Assembly (NCBI GenBank): GCA_031213475.1
Contig: JARUPZ010000030.1
Location: 3,469,371 to 3,533,370, forward strand
Length of the DNA stretch: 64,000 nt
Reading direction: 5' to 3'
Origin: Nereocystis luetkeana
Lineage: Eukaryota > Sar > Phaeophyceae > Laminariales > Laminariaceae
A program made the translations under genes and the position numbers. Numbering within the stretch: position 1 is the first letter of the stretch; each line of letters opens with the position of its first letter. Under the pieces are notes generated by a model that saw only the letters and a list, made by a program, of their open reading frames with translations, made no database searches and was not told the origin of the DNA. This document shows positions 12,540 through 22,337 of the stretch, piece after piece.

Positions 12540-13080
12540 CAATCAATGGCGTTGTCTGAAGAAGTGATTTTGTAATAAGCCGAAATTGTCCGGATAATTG
12601 ATGTTGTATTCTGTATACTAATCGGAATTGCCCGGACAATTGATTTAGAAGGCAGTCTCTAATGGATGTTGTCCGAACAATTGGTTTTGGAGGCTGTGTA
12701 TAAATTGGTTTTGTCGGGGCAATTGATCTGGGAGACTGCCTACTAATTGGAATAGTCGGGACAAATAGTTTTGGCGGCAGCTTATTAATTGAAATTGTCC
12801 GGACAACTGATTATGGTGGCCGTCCGTCAATTGGAATTGTCGGGACAATTGGTTCAGCAGACGGTCTGTCAACTGGAATTGGACGGACAATTTATCTAGG
12901 AGAAGGTCCATTGATTGGAATTGTCCGGACCATCATTGACTACGGCGACTGCTTGTAAAATGAAGTTGTCTGGACAATAGGGCCAGGTAGTAGTGGTCAT
13001 TCCACAGAAATTACCTGGATAATAGAGCTCGACGCCTTAGAATTAATTGGAATTAGGGACCACAATAGACAGTCAATTGC
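12540..13080. repeat. 42-bp minisatellite centred on ATTGTCCGGACAAT
   Basis: About twelve units recur at intervals of 40-46 bases, mostly 41-43. The centres lie near 12,552, 12,585, 12,626, 12,669, 12,709, 12,753, 12,794, 12,836, 12,878, 12,919, 12,964, 13,010 and 13,053. The best-conserved core is the 14-base palindrome ATTGTCCGGACAAT and close variants. Because 42 is a multiple of three, the minus strand stays open for 88 codons (12,645-12,911) and reads as a 14-residue repeat (QLSGQFQLTDGHHN type). The start of the array on the left is the most diverged. Confidence 0.85.
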
Positions 13081-13540
13081 AATAGGAAGCTATTAATAGA
13101 CTATTTATTGGACTGCTTTCTATTGTTCAGTTTTTCACTGAACTGGACAAACAAACGGGTAGTTTCAAGATTGTTGACATTTTCAACGCAGAGAATAACT
13201 ACGGAGTTTTGGTTCTGGTTGAACGTTCTCGTTGTATCATACTGGCATTTTAAAACAAAAAAAATATCCAGCCAGGCAGTCGGGCAATGTGGGCCACTCC
13301 CGGTGCCGGCAGTACAGCGAGACGAGAGACAGCATGGACCTAGCTCTGTGGCTCTTGACCGTTGAAATTTCCTGCTACTGAAAGCGTGCGACTGGACGAC
13401 TAGCTAGGTATGACACCAGAACCTGCTACCAAACATTCTCCCAGATAGACGGACCGTTGTGACCATGAAGGTGTTTGGTGTTGGGTATACACCACCCATC
13501 AAAGGGCTTGGTGCAACAAATACGACACCCGACAGATGGA
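13081..13540. other. Unassigned spacer
   Basis: This is the spacer between the 42-bp minisatellite and the first CTG cluster. Open frames are at most 85 codons, and no motif is recognised. Confidence 0.3.
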
Positions 13541-13586
13541 TACTGCTGCTGTTGCTGCTGTATGTCTGCTGCTGCTGCTGCTGCTA
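13541..13586. repeat. CTG/CAG microsatellite cluster
   Basis: Two runs of CTG (with one TTG and a TATGT interruption) span about 46 bases. The same trinucleotide recurs in three more clusters over the next 1.8 kb. Confidence 0.8.
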
Positions 13587-14259
13587 CTTTTTCCGCTGAG
13601 GTTAAAAACCCATGTACAGCAGAGGGAGTGTTCAAAAGTGGCGGGCTATTTACGGAACATTGGGTTTTCCGTGTCACCTACTACTCGTCTCGGCGAGGCG
13701 GAAAGAAAACCCTAGTTTTTGCGAGCCTTCTCATGGACATTGAATGCACTCAGCATCGACACGGTACTCGGCCGGGCTCCAGACATGCGTCGTCCTGTAC
13801 CCACGGCTCTTTTACTTGCCCCGCTGGCGAAAGCGCGAGAAAGAACCCTCGGCCGCCGGAGAGCAGCATGCCACAATACCAAAAATGCATAGTATAAATA
13901 TACCTTATATATGTACGAGAGGGGCTTCACCGCGGCGGACATACGCCCGCCGGCGGCTGCGCGCATGCCCGTAATGGCTACACGTGTACCGGTATGCAGC
14001 TCGAGGCTGCTAAACGAGGTGCATTCTAAAAAACACCTTCGAGTGAAATCAGAGAAAACATCTGCCATCCGGCACAAGAACACTTAACAGGTTCGTACAG
14101 CAGCAAGCAGCACGTTTTTAAAAATAAATGGGTCACGAGACGTTCGTGTCCGTGTATTAATAGTATACTTCGTGTGCAGTGGCCACAAAACGATATTTGA
14201 GCTGCAGTCGATCGGGCTAATCGACATTGCGAAGCGCCGGCGATGACGATGACATTGGT

Positions 14260-14318
14260 GCAGCAAACTCAGCAGCATCAAGCAGCAGCAGCAGCCGCAG
14301 CAGCCGCAGCAGCCGCAT
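14260..14318. repeat. CAG/CCG-interrupted CAG cluster
   Basis: A CAG-rich run is interrupted by CATCA and by regular GCAGCC units (CAGCCGCAGCAGCCGCAGCAG). Translation gives Ala, Ser or Gln tracts in all frames, so open frames over it are not evidence of coding. Confidence 0.8.
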
Positions 14319-14643
14319 AGCGTACAGGTACGTATCGTACGAAAACTGCGCTTACACGAGACCTCCGCCGAGACGCCAAACTAGTGGTAATTACGAGACC
14401 GTACTCGTACTGCTTGCGAAGCAAAGATCCGTCTTTCAACTTCAAGATGCGGGGACACATCGCCGAGAGGGGGTGACCTGCATAATAATAAAGATTCTCA
14501 CGGGGGGTGGCAGCAACAATATATCGCAGACATAGCAAGAGCAGCAGCAGCAGAAACACAAGAGTAGCACGTTCACAGCAGCACCAAAACAGACAAAACG
14601 GAAAAATGGGAACGAAACAAAAAATTGGAACGGACGTTTTTTT

Positions 14644-15102
14644 TTAGAAAGCAAACCAATTGTGTACAACTCCAAGAAAAAAAGTTGACAGTCCTGTGGG
14701 GCTGTACAGCAGCCTTCGAATGAGCTGTCGCTCAGGCTGGAAGTCCTTGGCATCGCCGCGGTAGCCAGCATCTAGAGAAATCACAATAGAGCCAGCGTAT
14801 ATCGCTTTTTGCGCCCACCCGAAGGCACGAGATGGAGCATGACCGTTCTGACGAGCTCCTCTCACAGGGCTGGCCAAGGGGTTTCGCAGGATCATTTTGG
14901 TTCTCTGATACACCACATGGTTCTGGAGATACGGCTTGGTTCTCATTTTAGGCTTCGTTCCCATTTTTCCGATTTGTCTGACCACCAGAGTTGCGGCAGA
15001 ACAGCGCCAGGAACAGCCGCAGTTGCACCTCATGCACGCCCGAGGCTGCCCCTGGCACATCAGTCGAGGAAGGGAAGCGCGGTGCATGAAGTGGGAAAAC
15101 AT
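14644..15102 (-). other. 152-codon open frame, unknown
   Basis: This minus-strand frame has mixed composition and is not made of simple repeat, unlike most long frames nearby. It is recorded only because part of it (SLDAGYRGDAKDF, then ERQLIRRLL) looks protein-like. There is no family motif, and an overlapping frame is open on the other strand. Most likely a chance frame. Confidence 0.1.
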
Positions 15103-15146
15103 AATACTACATCCTCGGCCGACCTACTCTATAAGGTGGACTGGGC

Positions 15147-15288
15147 GACCAGCAGCTGCACGAAGCAGCAGCATCAGCAGCAGCAACAACAGCAGCAGCA
15201 GCAGAAACAACAGAGCAGACCAGCAGCTGCACGAAGCAGCAGCATCAGCAGCAGCAACAACAGCAGCAGCAGCAGAAACAACAGCTGA
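15147..15288. repeat. Tandem 71-bp duplication within a CAG array
   Basis: Two almost identical 71-base units (15,147-15,217 and 15,218-15,288) each begin GACCAGCAGCTGCACGAAGC and continue with CAG/CAA runs and one AAACAACAG. The unit is not a multiple of three, so the reading of the second unit shifts frame relative to the first. This argues against a polyglutamine coding role. Confidence 0.85.
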
Positions 15289-15299
15289 GCAGCGGCGAT

Positions 15300-16190
15300 A
15301 CGTATCAACAGCCGTATAGCAGATATTTCACGTCCGAGGCCGCTCTCGGCACAGCAGTCCAATGAGCGAAGCACCGTGGGGCATGGCGAGGGAAGACAAA
15401 ATGGCGTCCCCGATGGACTTACTATGTACTGGGTGAATCTCGTCTCCACTAAAGTCAAATTGTGGGTTCGACTCTCACCGAGTGCCTACTCCATTCGTCT
15501 CGACAGCCGTAGACACGGCGATTAAAGGCAGAACAATACCCTCGAGGGTCAGCAACGAAACAATTTTCACGGTGAGCATAACGCGCACATGTCATACATG
15601 AATACACGTACTACTTCATAACGTCTTCCTTTTTGTTGGTAGTTACATACCAGTGTTGATACGAAACGCCTTCACGACACAGCCAAAACATCACGATGCA
15701 TGGGACACCGTCTGCCAATCAATGCTGTGTGTACAAAACTGTTTTCGTAGACACCGTTCGTACATCCACTACCATACCGCTCCTGCTGGCGTAGGGCCGA
15801 TTCGGTCGACACCAAAGACCCCGTCCTCTCTGCCTTACGGAATCTGGTCGCCCGGCGTGCACAGCAGCCGAAGAAGCTCGCGACGCTCGTTTCGCGACCA
15901 TATGCTATAGCCTACGAATCTCACAGTTGTGCGCAAAATTCGTGCTTTCACAGGTAAAATAGCCCCAATCGAATTTCAGACATTCGTTTCTGGAACGCCC
16001 AACCATCAGCGCACCAGCAACGGCGGGGCATAACGCCGGCCTCCCCAGCCCGTATTCCCCACGCTCTTGTCGCAATGAGCTGTCAACAGCCGCGGGGGAT
16101 GCGGCCTCTCCTATTTCGCCCAAAGGAGAAGAGGTCCAATCTAGGTGCTGGCATCGAAAACATTACATTTTTACCGGCACGCGCGAGCAT
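15300..16190. other. Unassigned stretch with a weak tRNA-like T arm
   Basis: No gene is recognised. Around 15,462 the sequence GTGGGTTCGACTCTCAC matches the tRNA T arm and pol III B box well, and a partly pairing acceptor can be drawn. The D and anticodon arms cannot be made to fit, so no tRNA is called. Confidence 0.25.
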
Positions 16191-16870
16191 ATTTGTCGGT
16201 TGACGGCACATTTGCCCCTTGACGGGCAGCCGTCAAGGATATCCCGGTTCTCCGAATCATTGCACTTCAGAAGACGGCTTGTCGGGCCAGAGGTAGGCGT
16301 GACGGGGTAAAGATAGTCCACCAACCAAACTCTTTCGCCACGAGACTGTGATAAGTCAGGTATGGCCCACTCAACTAGTCCAACTCACAGCTGACGTTTT
16401 GATAAATAGGGCAGCACCCAGGGGAGTCACTGGCCTATAGCCTTGACAAGGAAATACATACCTATTATAGAATAAGCGCGAACGGCTTAATATAAAATTT
16501 GGAAATTCCGTAAAAATGGGATATAGACGAGACATATTACGCAACTTGCAAAGTTGAGTACCAGGTATCAACTATGTAATAATCAGTCGAACTCACAGCT
16601 GACGTATTTCATCATTATATAGAACACAGCGTTTCTGTCAGAAACTAGCGCAGCACATCGGGCCACAGCTGTCACGGACATCCGAATGGTGAGAACTATG
16701 ATACTTTAGAAAAGGGTTTGACGGGCCAAACGTAGACCTACCTGACGGGGCAAAGGAAGGCCGTCAACCGATTTCTTCGGCGACGAGACTTTCCTAATTC
16801 AAGCATCGACCACTGAATGAACTGGTACAACTCGCAGCTGAAATACTCACGCCAGCCGGCGGCCAGGCCA
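16190..16870. repeat. Three related copies of a dispersed repeat
   Basis: Shared blocks recur at about 16,255-16,400, 16,559-16,640 (short) and 16,685-16,845. They include GACGGG(C/G)CA..., a CACGAGACT / CGACGAGACT block, and the pair CCAACTCACAGCTGACG, CGAACTCACAGCTGACG and ACAACTCGCAGCTGAAA. The divergence suggests an old repeat family. No coding potential is apparent. Confidence 0.5.
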
Positions 16871-18640
16871 CGGCGCAAGCACGCCCGAGCCCCCCCCCAA
16901 CACAGTCAGGGTCGAGAATTATAGTGAAGCAGTTTTGTCCAGTCAGTGGTGTATTCTCGCGCTAGCCCGAAAAATGCAAACACATACGTCCAGGACACGC
17001 TGAGGGGCGCAGACAGCACAGGGCCAAAAACGTCGTACTTACATCTGATCTATAAGACATACAATGCGCCGTAAAAATCATGTGCCAACCAAACCTTGAA
17101 CAAGCATAATAAGGAGCTTCGTCCAAAAATAAGAGCTATGTATATATATTTAGGAGAATTGCCACACACTTCGAGGATACACGCTAGAATGTTTCAATAT
17201 GATACATCAAAACACAGTGTTTACTGCACCCATAACTTTACCCTCTACCGGTGACCTTGATAGCAAAACAACAAAACCGCTGTTTGAATTATTGTTGATT
17301 GTGGTTGCGCCAGTCAGTGATGACGATGATGATGACGCCAATGCCGTTGCAGCATCTACACATCCTTTCCTGGCAAACTCGCCCGTCGTCACAAAACAGC
17401 CAGTGCGACAGAGCAGTACAACAAACGTTTTTCCAGCCTGATTAAATCGATGTTACCTTATATTGCTCTACACAGAAGGCACGAGGTAAAATACGACGCG
17501 GTGTACCAGATACTCGGGAGGGTTAATGTTGGAGCCTTTCGTCATGGCTATGCTTTCCGACACAGCAAGCTTTCGGAGTGTAGTTGTAGCAAACTGCTGG
17601 AAATGGCATAGAGTCAGACGAGCGATGTGTCTCATCTGGGCACAGTCTAGACTGGAAGGGTAGGTATGCGGAGCAAAGTTCGAACTGCAGTAAGACGGAG
17701 GGCTCTCTTGATGTACATGAAGCGTTTTCTCGGTACAAGAGTAGGGTAGTTATGCGAGGCAAAGTTTGAAATGCAGTAGGAAAGAAGAAGCAATCCATAT
17801 TATCGATGTTGCTCTCGGATGAACCTCTATCAGCTACCGACGATGCATCCGAGGCACTACTTGTTGTTTCGTTCATACATTTACTTTGTAGTGTAAACGC
17901 ATGTCACTACTCTTACGGGAGCTATCCGGATACATGAAACGCAGGGCACACATATCGATGTTCCACATTTTATTGTTGCCCTTCGTGTGAGATAGGTGTG
18001 TATCTCAGGTCCGACCTGGTCTGCAGCAGCAGGCTTCTCTTCTCGTAGGGTGTAGCGTCTGCAGCAAAACAGGGAAACGGAAAACTTTCAAACCGATCAG
18101 AAAATATCATGGGACAAGACACAAGCCATATTTATCACATCGACGATTACGACAGATGTCGTCAGCAGTTACTTGGTGAAAGATGTTGTGAATTCCCCGT
18201 GGCATACGAAGGTATGTGGCCACTTTAGTAAAAGCGTTATTTTATTTAATATTATTCTTATTATTTTTGAATAAGCACTTTTACTTCCCAGCCTAACTCG
18301 TTAGAGGTTTTACCCTCATCGATGTTCTGGACAAGCCGTTTGTCACAAGTGTCGCCCCTTCTCCCCCCCAGCACGTGCCTGGAATTGTTTTCGCGCATAG
18401 GGTTCAGCATTCCCACTGCTCGTCGATTTTCCTCGAATGTTTGCGAACTCATGCTCTCGCGCTTTTCATCAATCATTTTTTTTATGCAAGAAACAACCCT
18501 ACGAGCATGCACTCGGTGAGACTTGATATCGCGAAATTGATCTTGATAGGCACGCGGACCACCTACTATACGACTCGCATCTGCTGGAGCTGCTCGGTGC
18601 CGTGCAGCCCCGAAAACAATATAAAATTGTCAAAGGTGGA
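16871..18640. other. Unassigned stretch, only short frames
   Basis: Frames of up to 117 codons occur on both strands. One on the + strand (17,199-17,441) has a short Asp run from a GATGAC repeat. None carries a recognisable motif or splice context. Confidence 0.25.
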
Positions 18641-18649
18641 TCCGCGACG

Positions 18650-19162
18650 TCAAACATCGGGACTGACGGTCAAGCGGCGCGCTCGTTCTTTTCCGTCCAG
18701 ATAAACATCATCACATATACTGGTGGCTTCAAGTTCCTCTGCTATGATGGGTAGTTTGATTGATGGCCGTCTCCGCCCTCGGATAGCGTCTAAGCGGGGT
18801 GTGGTAAGAGATATTTTGCGGGCATACGAATGAACAATGTTTTCACAGAGCAGCATCAGAGACCAAGCAAGACCGGCTGCGAGTCCTTGGCGAGGTGAGT
18901 GGGCTCCACATGCGGGGTTCAGGTGTTGCTCGCCAAATCTGTTACAAGCCATTTCCTCGAACAGCTCCGAAATGTGGACTGGATAGAGATCTCGACTTAC
19001 ACAACAACGTGCGAGGTTTCCTTGGGGCTGCAGCCTGCTGATATGGTCCAAGACGAATAACGCCGGACGATAAGCGCCAGCCCGAGTCCGAGGGCTTGGC
19101 TTAGAGCTGAGCACGGGTGGCCTAGCTTTGGGTGACTTTTGGGCACTTTCTAAGGCGCTCAT
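18650..19162 (-). other. 170-codon open frame, unknown
   Basis: This is among the longest non-repetitive frames of the window outside the main gene. It starts MSALESAQKSPKARPP and has mixed composition without low complexity. No domain is recognised. The only support is its length and the absence of a long competing frame on the opposite strand across most of it. It could be an exon of an unknown minus-strand gene or chance. Confidence 0.18.
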
Positions 19163-19590
19163 TCTTTGGCTTCACACGTCGCTGGCAACCCTGAAAGTAC
19201 CAACATCAACCTTCACCGTCATTGCCATGACTCGGGTAGCTTCTTGTCCTTCCGCGGCGTCCTGTAGCTCCCGGCCGCTGACCTGGGCATCCTTCATCCT
19301 CTGATGGACACTGCAGATTTACGCAATTTTGCAAGCGAAAATATTTTTGTTCAAATCTATAGCCTATGAGCTGGTTTTATCGACCGACGGAACATTTCGG
19401 CTTCGGATATTAACGTCACGATTTTCCGAGAGTGGAGGCATACGACTCGACACATTTGTTCGTCATGTGGTCATGAGGAAAAAAAACTGAGGTCCTTTTT
19501 TCTAATGCATATATCTATATATACAAGTAGATACGCCGGTGGCCTGGACGGTCGCCGGTCGCAGACTTGCGTGATGAGCGTAAACTGTGT

Positions 19591-19797
19591 AGGAGGAGGA
19601 GGAGGAGGAGGAGGAGGAGGAGGAGGAGGAGGAGGAGGAGGAGGAGGAGGAGGAGGAGGAGGAGGAGGACGAGGAGGAGGAGGAGGAGGAGGAGGAGGAG
19701 GAGGAGGAGGAGGAGGAGGACGAGGAGGACGAGGAGGACGAGGAGGAGGAGGAGGAGGAGGAGGAGGAGGAGGAGGAGGAGGAGGAGGAGGAGGAGG
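19591..19797. repeat. AGG trinucleotide array (~69 units)
   Basis: A near-pure AGG/GGA run of 207 bases is interrupted only by single G-to-C changes that give GAC units near 19,669 and between 19,720 and 19,741. All frames through it are open (polyGly, polyArg and polyGlu/Gly on +; polyPro, polySer and polyLeu on -), so these open frames are artefacts of the repeat. The long purine strand is a candidate for G-quadruplex or triplex formation. Confidence 0.97.
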
Positions 19798-19852
19798 CTG
19801 AAACACGATGCAAATATATTGAGAGCGTGCGCTGCACAATTCATGAACGTCG

Positions 19853-20558
19853 GAAAAGGAGACAGAACGCTGACGATAACATGCCGATTAGCCGAAAAGG
19901 GGTGGTATGCTAGAAGGCGGTGTACCTGACCTCTAACTCAGGGAGTACGCGATGACCGACGTCTCATCTCCGTAGGAAGGTGCCGTCACAGCAAGCAGCC
20001 GCAGCTACGTAATGCAGCTCCGATGCAGCTGCGGCTGGACGATAACGTACACACCAAACGTGCTTTTGGCCGTCATAAGTGCTGCGCTTTTTAGTGATAT
20101 GCGACATATCTCTCATAAAGGGCATTTTTTTATGGATGGCAGTTATCAACTACTCTTAGGTGACATCTGTTATCGAAGCGCTCCATCGAAGTCCTAGATA
20201 CAGACACCCGCGCAGGCCCCCACGTTTGCCACGCCGACCGGTTAACTGACCCTCCCCATGAGTTGAAGGTCGGAAATACCTGAAAGACAACGCGAATGTA
20301 TACACCCTGTCTAGAGACCATGCGCCGGAACCCCGATTGGTGAGGGGTCTTCAGAGATTACGGCGTAGATCTCAACGTCAAGCTTCCCGCGGGCACAACG
20401 GTGCTGGACGGGCTCATCCTTCAATGTCCTGCGTTTCAGGCAATAAAGTTTGCACGCTCCGACGAAGGAACTTCGTCGAAAGACGGTCAGAGGCGGGAGA
20501 AACCCGCCGACCAAGAACAAATCGAATCAGGCTGAGGAATCATCATAGGTATATTTAG
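19853..20558. repeat. Copy 1 of a ~0.7-kb duplicated element
   Basis: It is collinear with 21,593-22,337. Shared landmarks in order are TGCCGATTAGCCGAAAAG, a GGGAGTACGCGATGACCGACG block, TATCTCTCATA, ATGG-TGGCAGTTATCAACTA, TGACCCTCCCCATG, TACACCCTGTC, and finally AAGAAC followed by AGGTATATTTA. There are no intact frames across the whole unit. The copies differ by many substitutions and small indels. It is probably an old interspersed repeat, with no terminal inverted repeat seen. Confidence 0.75.
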
Positions 20559-21592
20559 ACGGGCTCCGCATGGGTGCCGGCGAGGTATCCATGCTTCCGG
20601 TAGGGCAGACTAGCCGTTCAACGTATTCGACAGATAGCAAACAACTACGCACACGAAGAGACCAATATTGTAGTATGTAAAGCATCGCCAAGAGTTCAAT
20701 ACCGACAAATTGTGTACGGTAGTAGTAATAAATCTTCTATCCATGTAAACGCTTCTGCGAATCCGATTCCGAGCTTCAGATTTCGATCGAAATATCAACC
20801 GAAACAAATTCGACAGGTAGGTACGTTTCTGTATCTTTGACTGGTACCGGTTGATATATACGTGTGATTTGGAATAGCCTTCTTACTTTCGCCAATTCCT
20901 AGCCCACGCCGACTGACTATCTAGTCCTGCAACAAATAGGCGTGTCGACTGCGCAAAGAGGGCTGTTTCGACTCAGTGAAGCATCCGGGGCTAGCACGCT
21001 GGCTGACTACTGACTGCTAACTGCTTGCTGCCTGTTTTCAACCTCGACATGGGGAGTGGTCAACTTCTTTAACTAGATCCGAGCCTGGCAGACCGATAAC
21101 ATGTCATCAGAGCGCAGAGAGACGAGTAGACGGCCTTCTACCTTCGTCAGTCTACGCTTCGGGTGTAAAATACATATGTACTGCTGCTTGTTGTTGCTGC
21201 TGCCGCTGTTAACAGTTGTAGAATATACTCACCTTTCAATAATGTTGGTAGGAAGAGTGTGCCCAACACAACCAAAACCTGTAGGTTGACGCCAGGTAGC
21301 AGACATATCAACGAGCAGCGGCAACTCGTGCTCGTGCCCGGACGCAATAGCAGCATAATACCCGCGCCCGCAGTCCGTCTCCGAAGCTGACTCGTATCCA
21401 CACATGTTTCTTTCGGACTCGTGCTCCTAAGAGCACCCAACTTAAATCCAAACTATCCAAGGAGCTATGCCGGTGGCCTGATGCAAAGGTGGATGATAAG
21501 ACTCGATGCCGAGAGATTGAGACCGTGCCCATCGCACTCCACTTTGAGAAGTGTAAGATGATGTGTTCCTAAGAAACAACGAATAGGGGAAT
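20559..21592. other. Spacer between the two ~0.7-kb copies
   Basis: No recognisable gene is present. A short CTG-rich stretch lies near 21,180-21,200. The words GCCGGTGGCCTG near 19,535 and 21,469 suggest that the duplication may extend somewhat upstream of each copy. Confidence 0.3.
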
Positions 21593-22337
21593 GAAAAGGC
21601 GGCAGAATGATGACGATTACCTGCCGATTGACCGAAAAGCGAAGGAATCCTAGAAGGCTGCGTAACAAAATCCTAACCCAGGGAGTATGCGGTGACCGAC
21701 GACGCAGCTCCGTACAAAGGTGCCTCCACAGCAGCTGTTGTAGCCGTACTGCTGCAGCTGTATATCTCCGTAGTCACGTAGTACAGCTTCACTGCTGCCG
21801 CCGCTGTACGATAGCGTGCTGCTGACCGTCATACGTGCTGCTGGCTGTATGTGACATGCGATATCTCTCTCATATATCCCCGACATATTGTTTTATGGGT
21901 GGAAGTTATCAACTAATCCTGGGTGCGTGTGCTATCGGGGCGTTCCATCGATCGATGCCCCAGATAGATACAGCCACCGGTGCAGGTCTCTACAATGAAT
22001 GGCGACGCCAGTTGGGTTACTGACCCTCTCCATGGGTGGGAGGTCGGAGAGGACGTGCCCGAAAGACCCGCGCCAATTCATACACCCTGTCGAAATACCA
22101 TGGGTCAAAACACGGACACGGCAGGGAGTTTCGGAGACTCCTTCGTGAATATCAACATTCAAGTTTTCGCGCTGGCCCTACGGTGCTGAGCGGGGGGATG
22201 CTCCGACGCCGTGCGGTTTAGGCGTGAAAGGAAAACAAGCCCCGGCAAAGAAACCGCGGGGAAAGGTGGTAAGAGGTGGGAGAGGTCCGCCGGCCAAGAA
22301 CGGGTGTGATCAGGCGGAGGATGTAGGTATATTTATA
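21593..22337. repeat. Copy 2 of a ~0.7-kb duplicated element
   Basis: This copy shares its order of landmarks with 19,853-20,558, from GAAAAGGCGGCAGAATGATG to AGGTATATTTATA. Short frames in the two copies are similar (…GSYQLLLG… and …GSYQLILG…), but none is long enough to call a protein. Confidence 0.75.

Noticed and set aside
14278..15458. Polyglutamine, polyalanine and polyserine proteins
   Set aside because: They come from CAG arrays; the 71-base tandem unit breaks frame between copies.
15395..15482. A tRNA gene suggested by GTGGGTTCGACTCTCAC
   Set aside because: The T arm is good and part of the acceptor pairs, but D and anticodon arms cannot be formed.
19471..19929. Proline-, serine-, leucine-, glycine- and arginine-rich proteins of about 100-120 residues
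   Set aside because: They are the translated frames of the AGG array and have no independent support.
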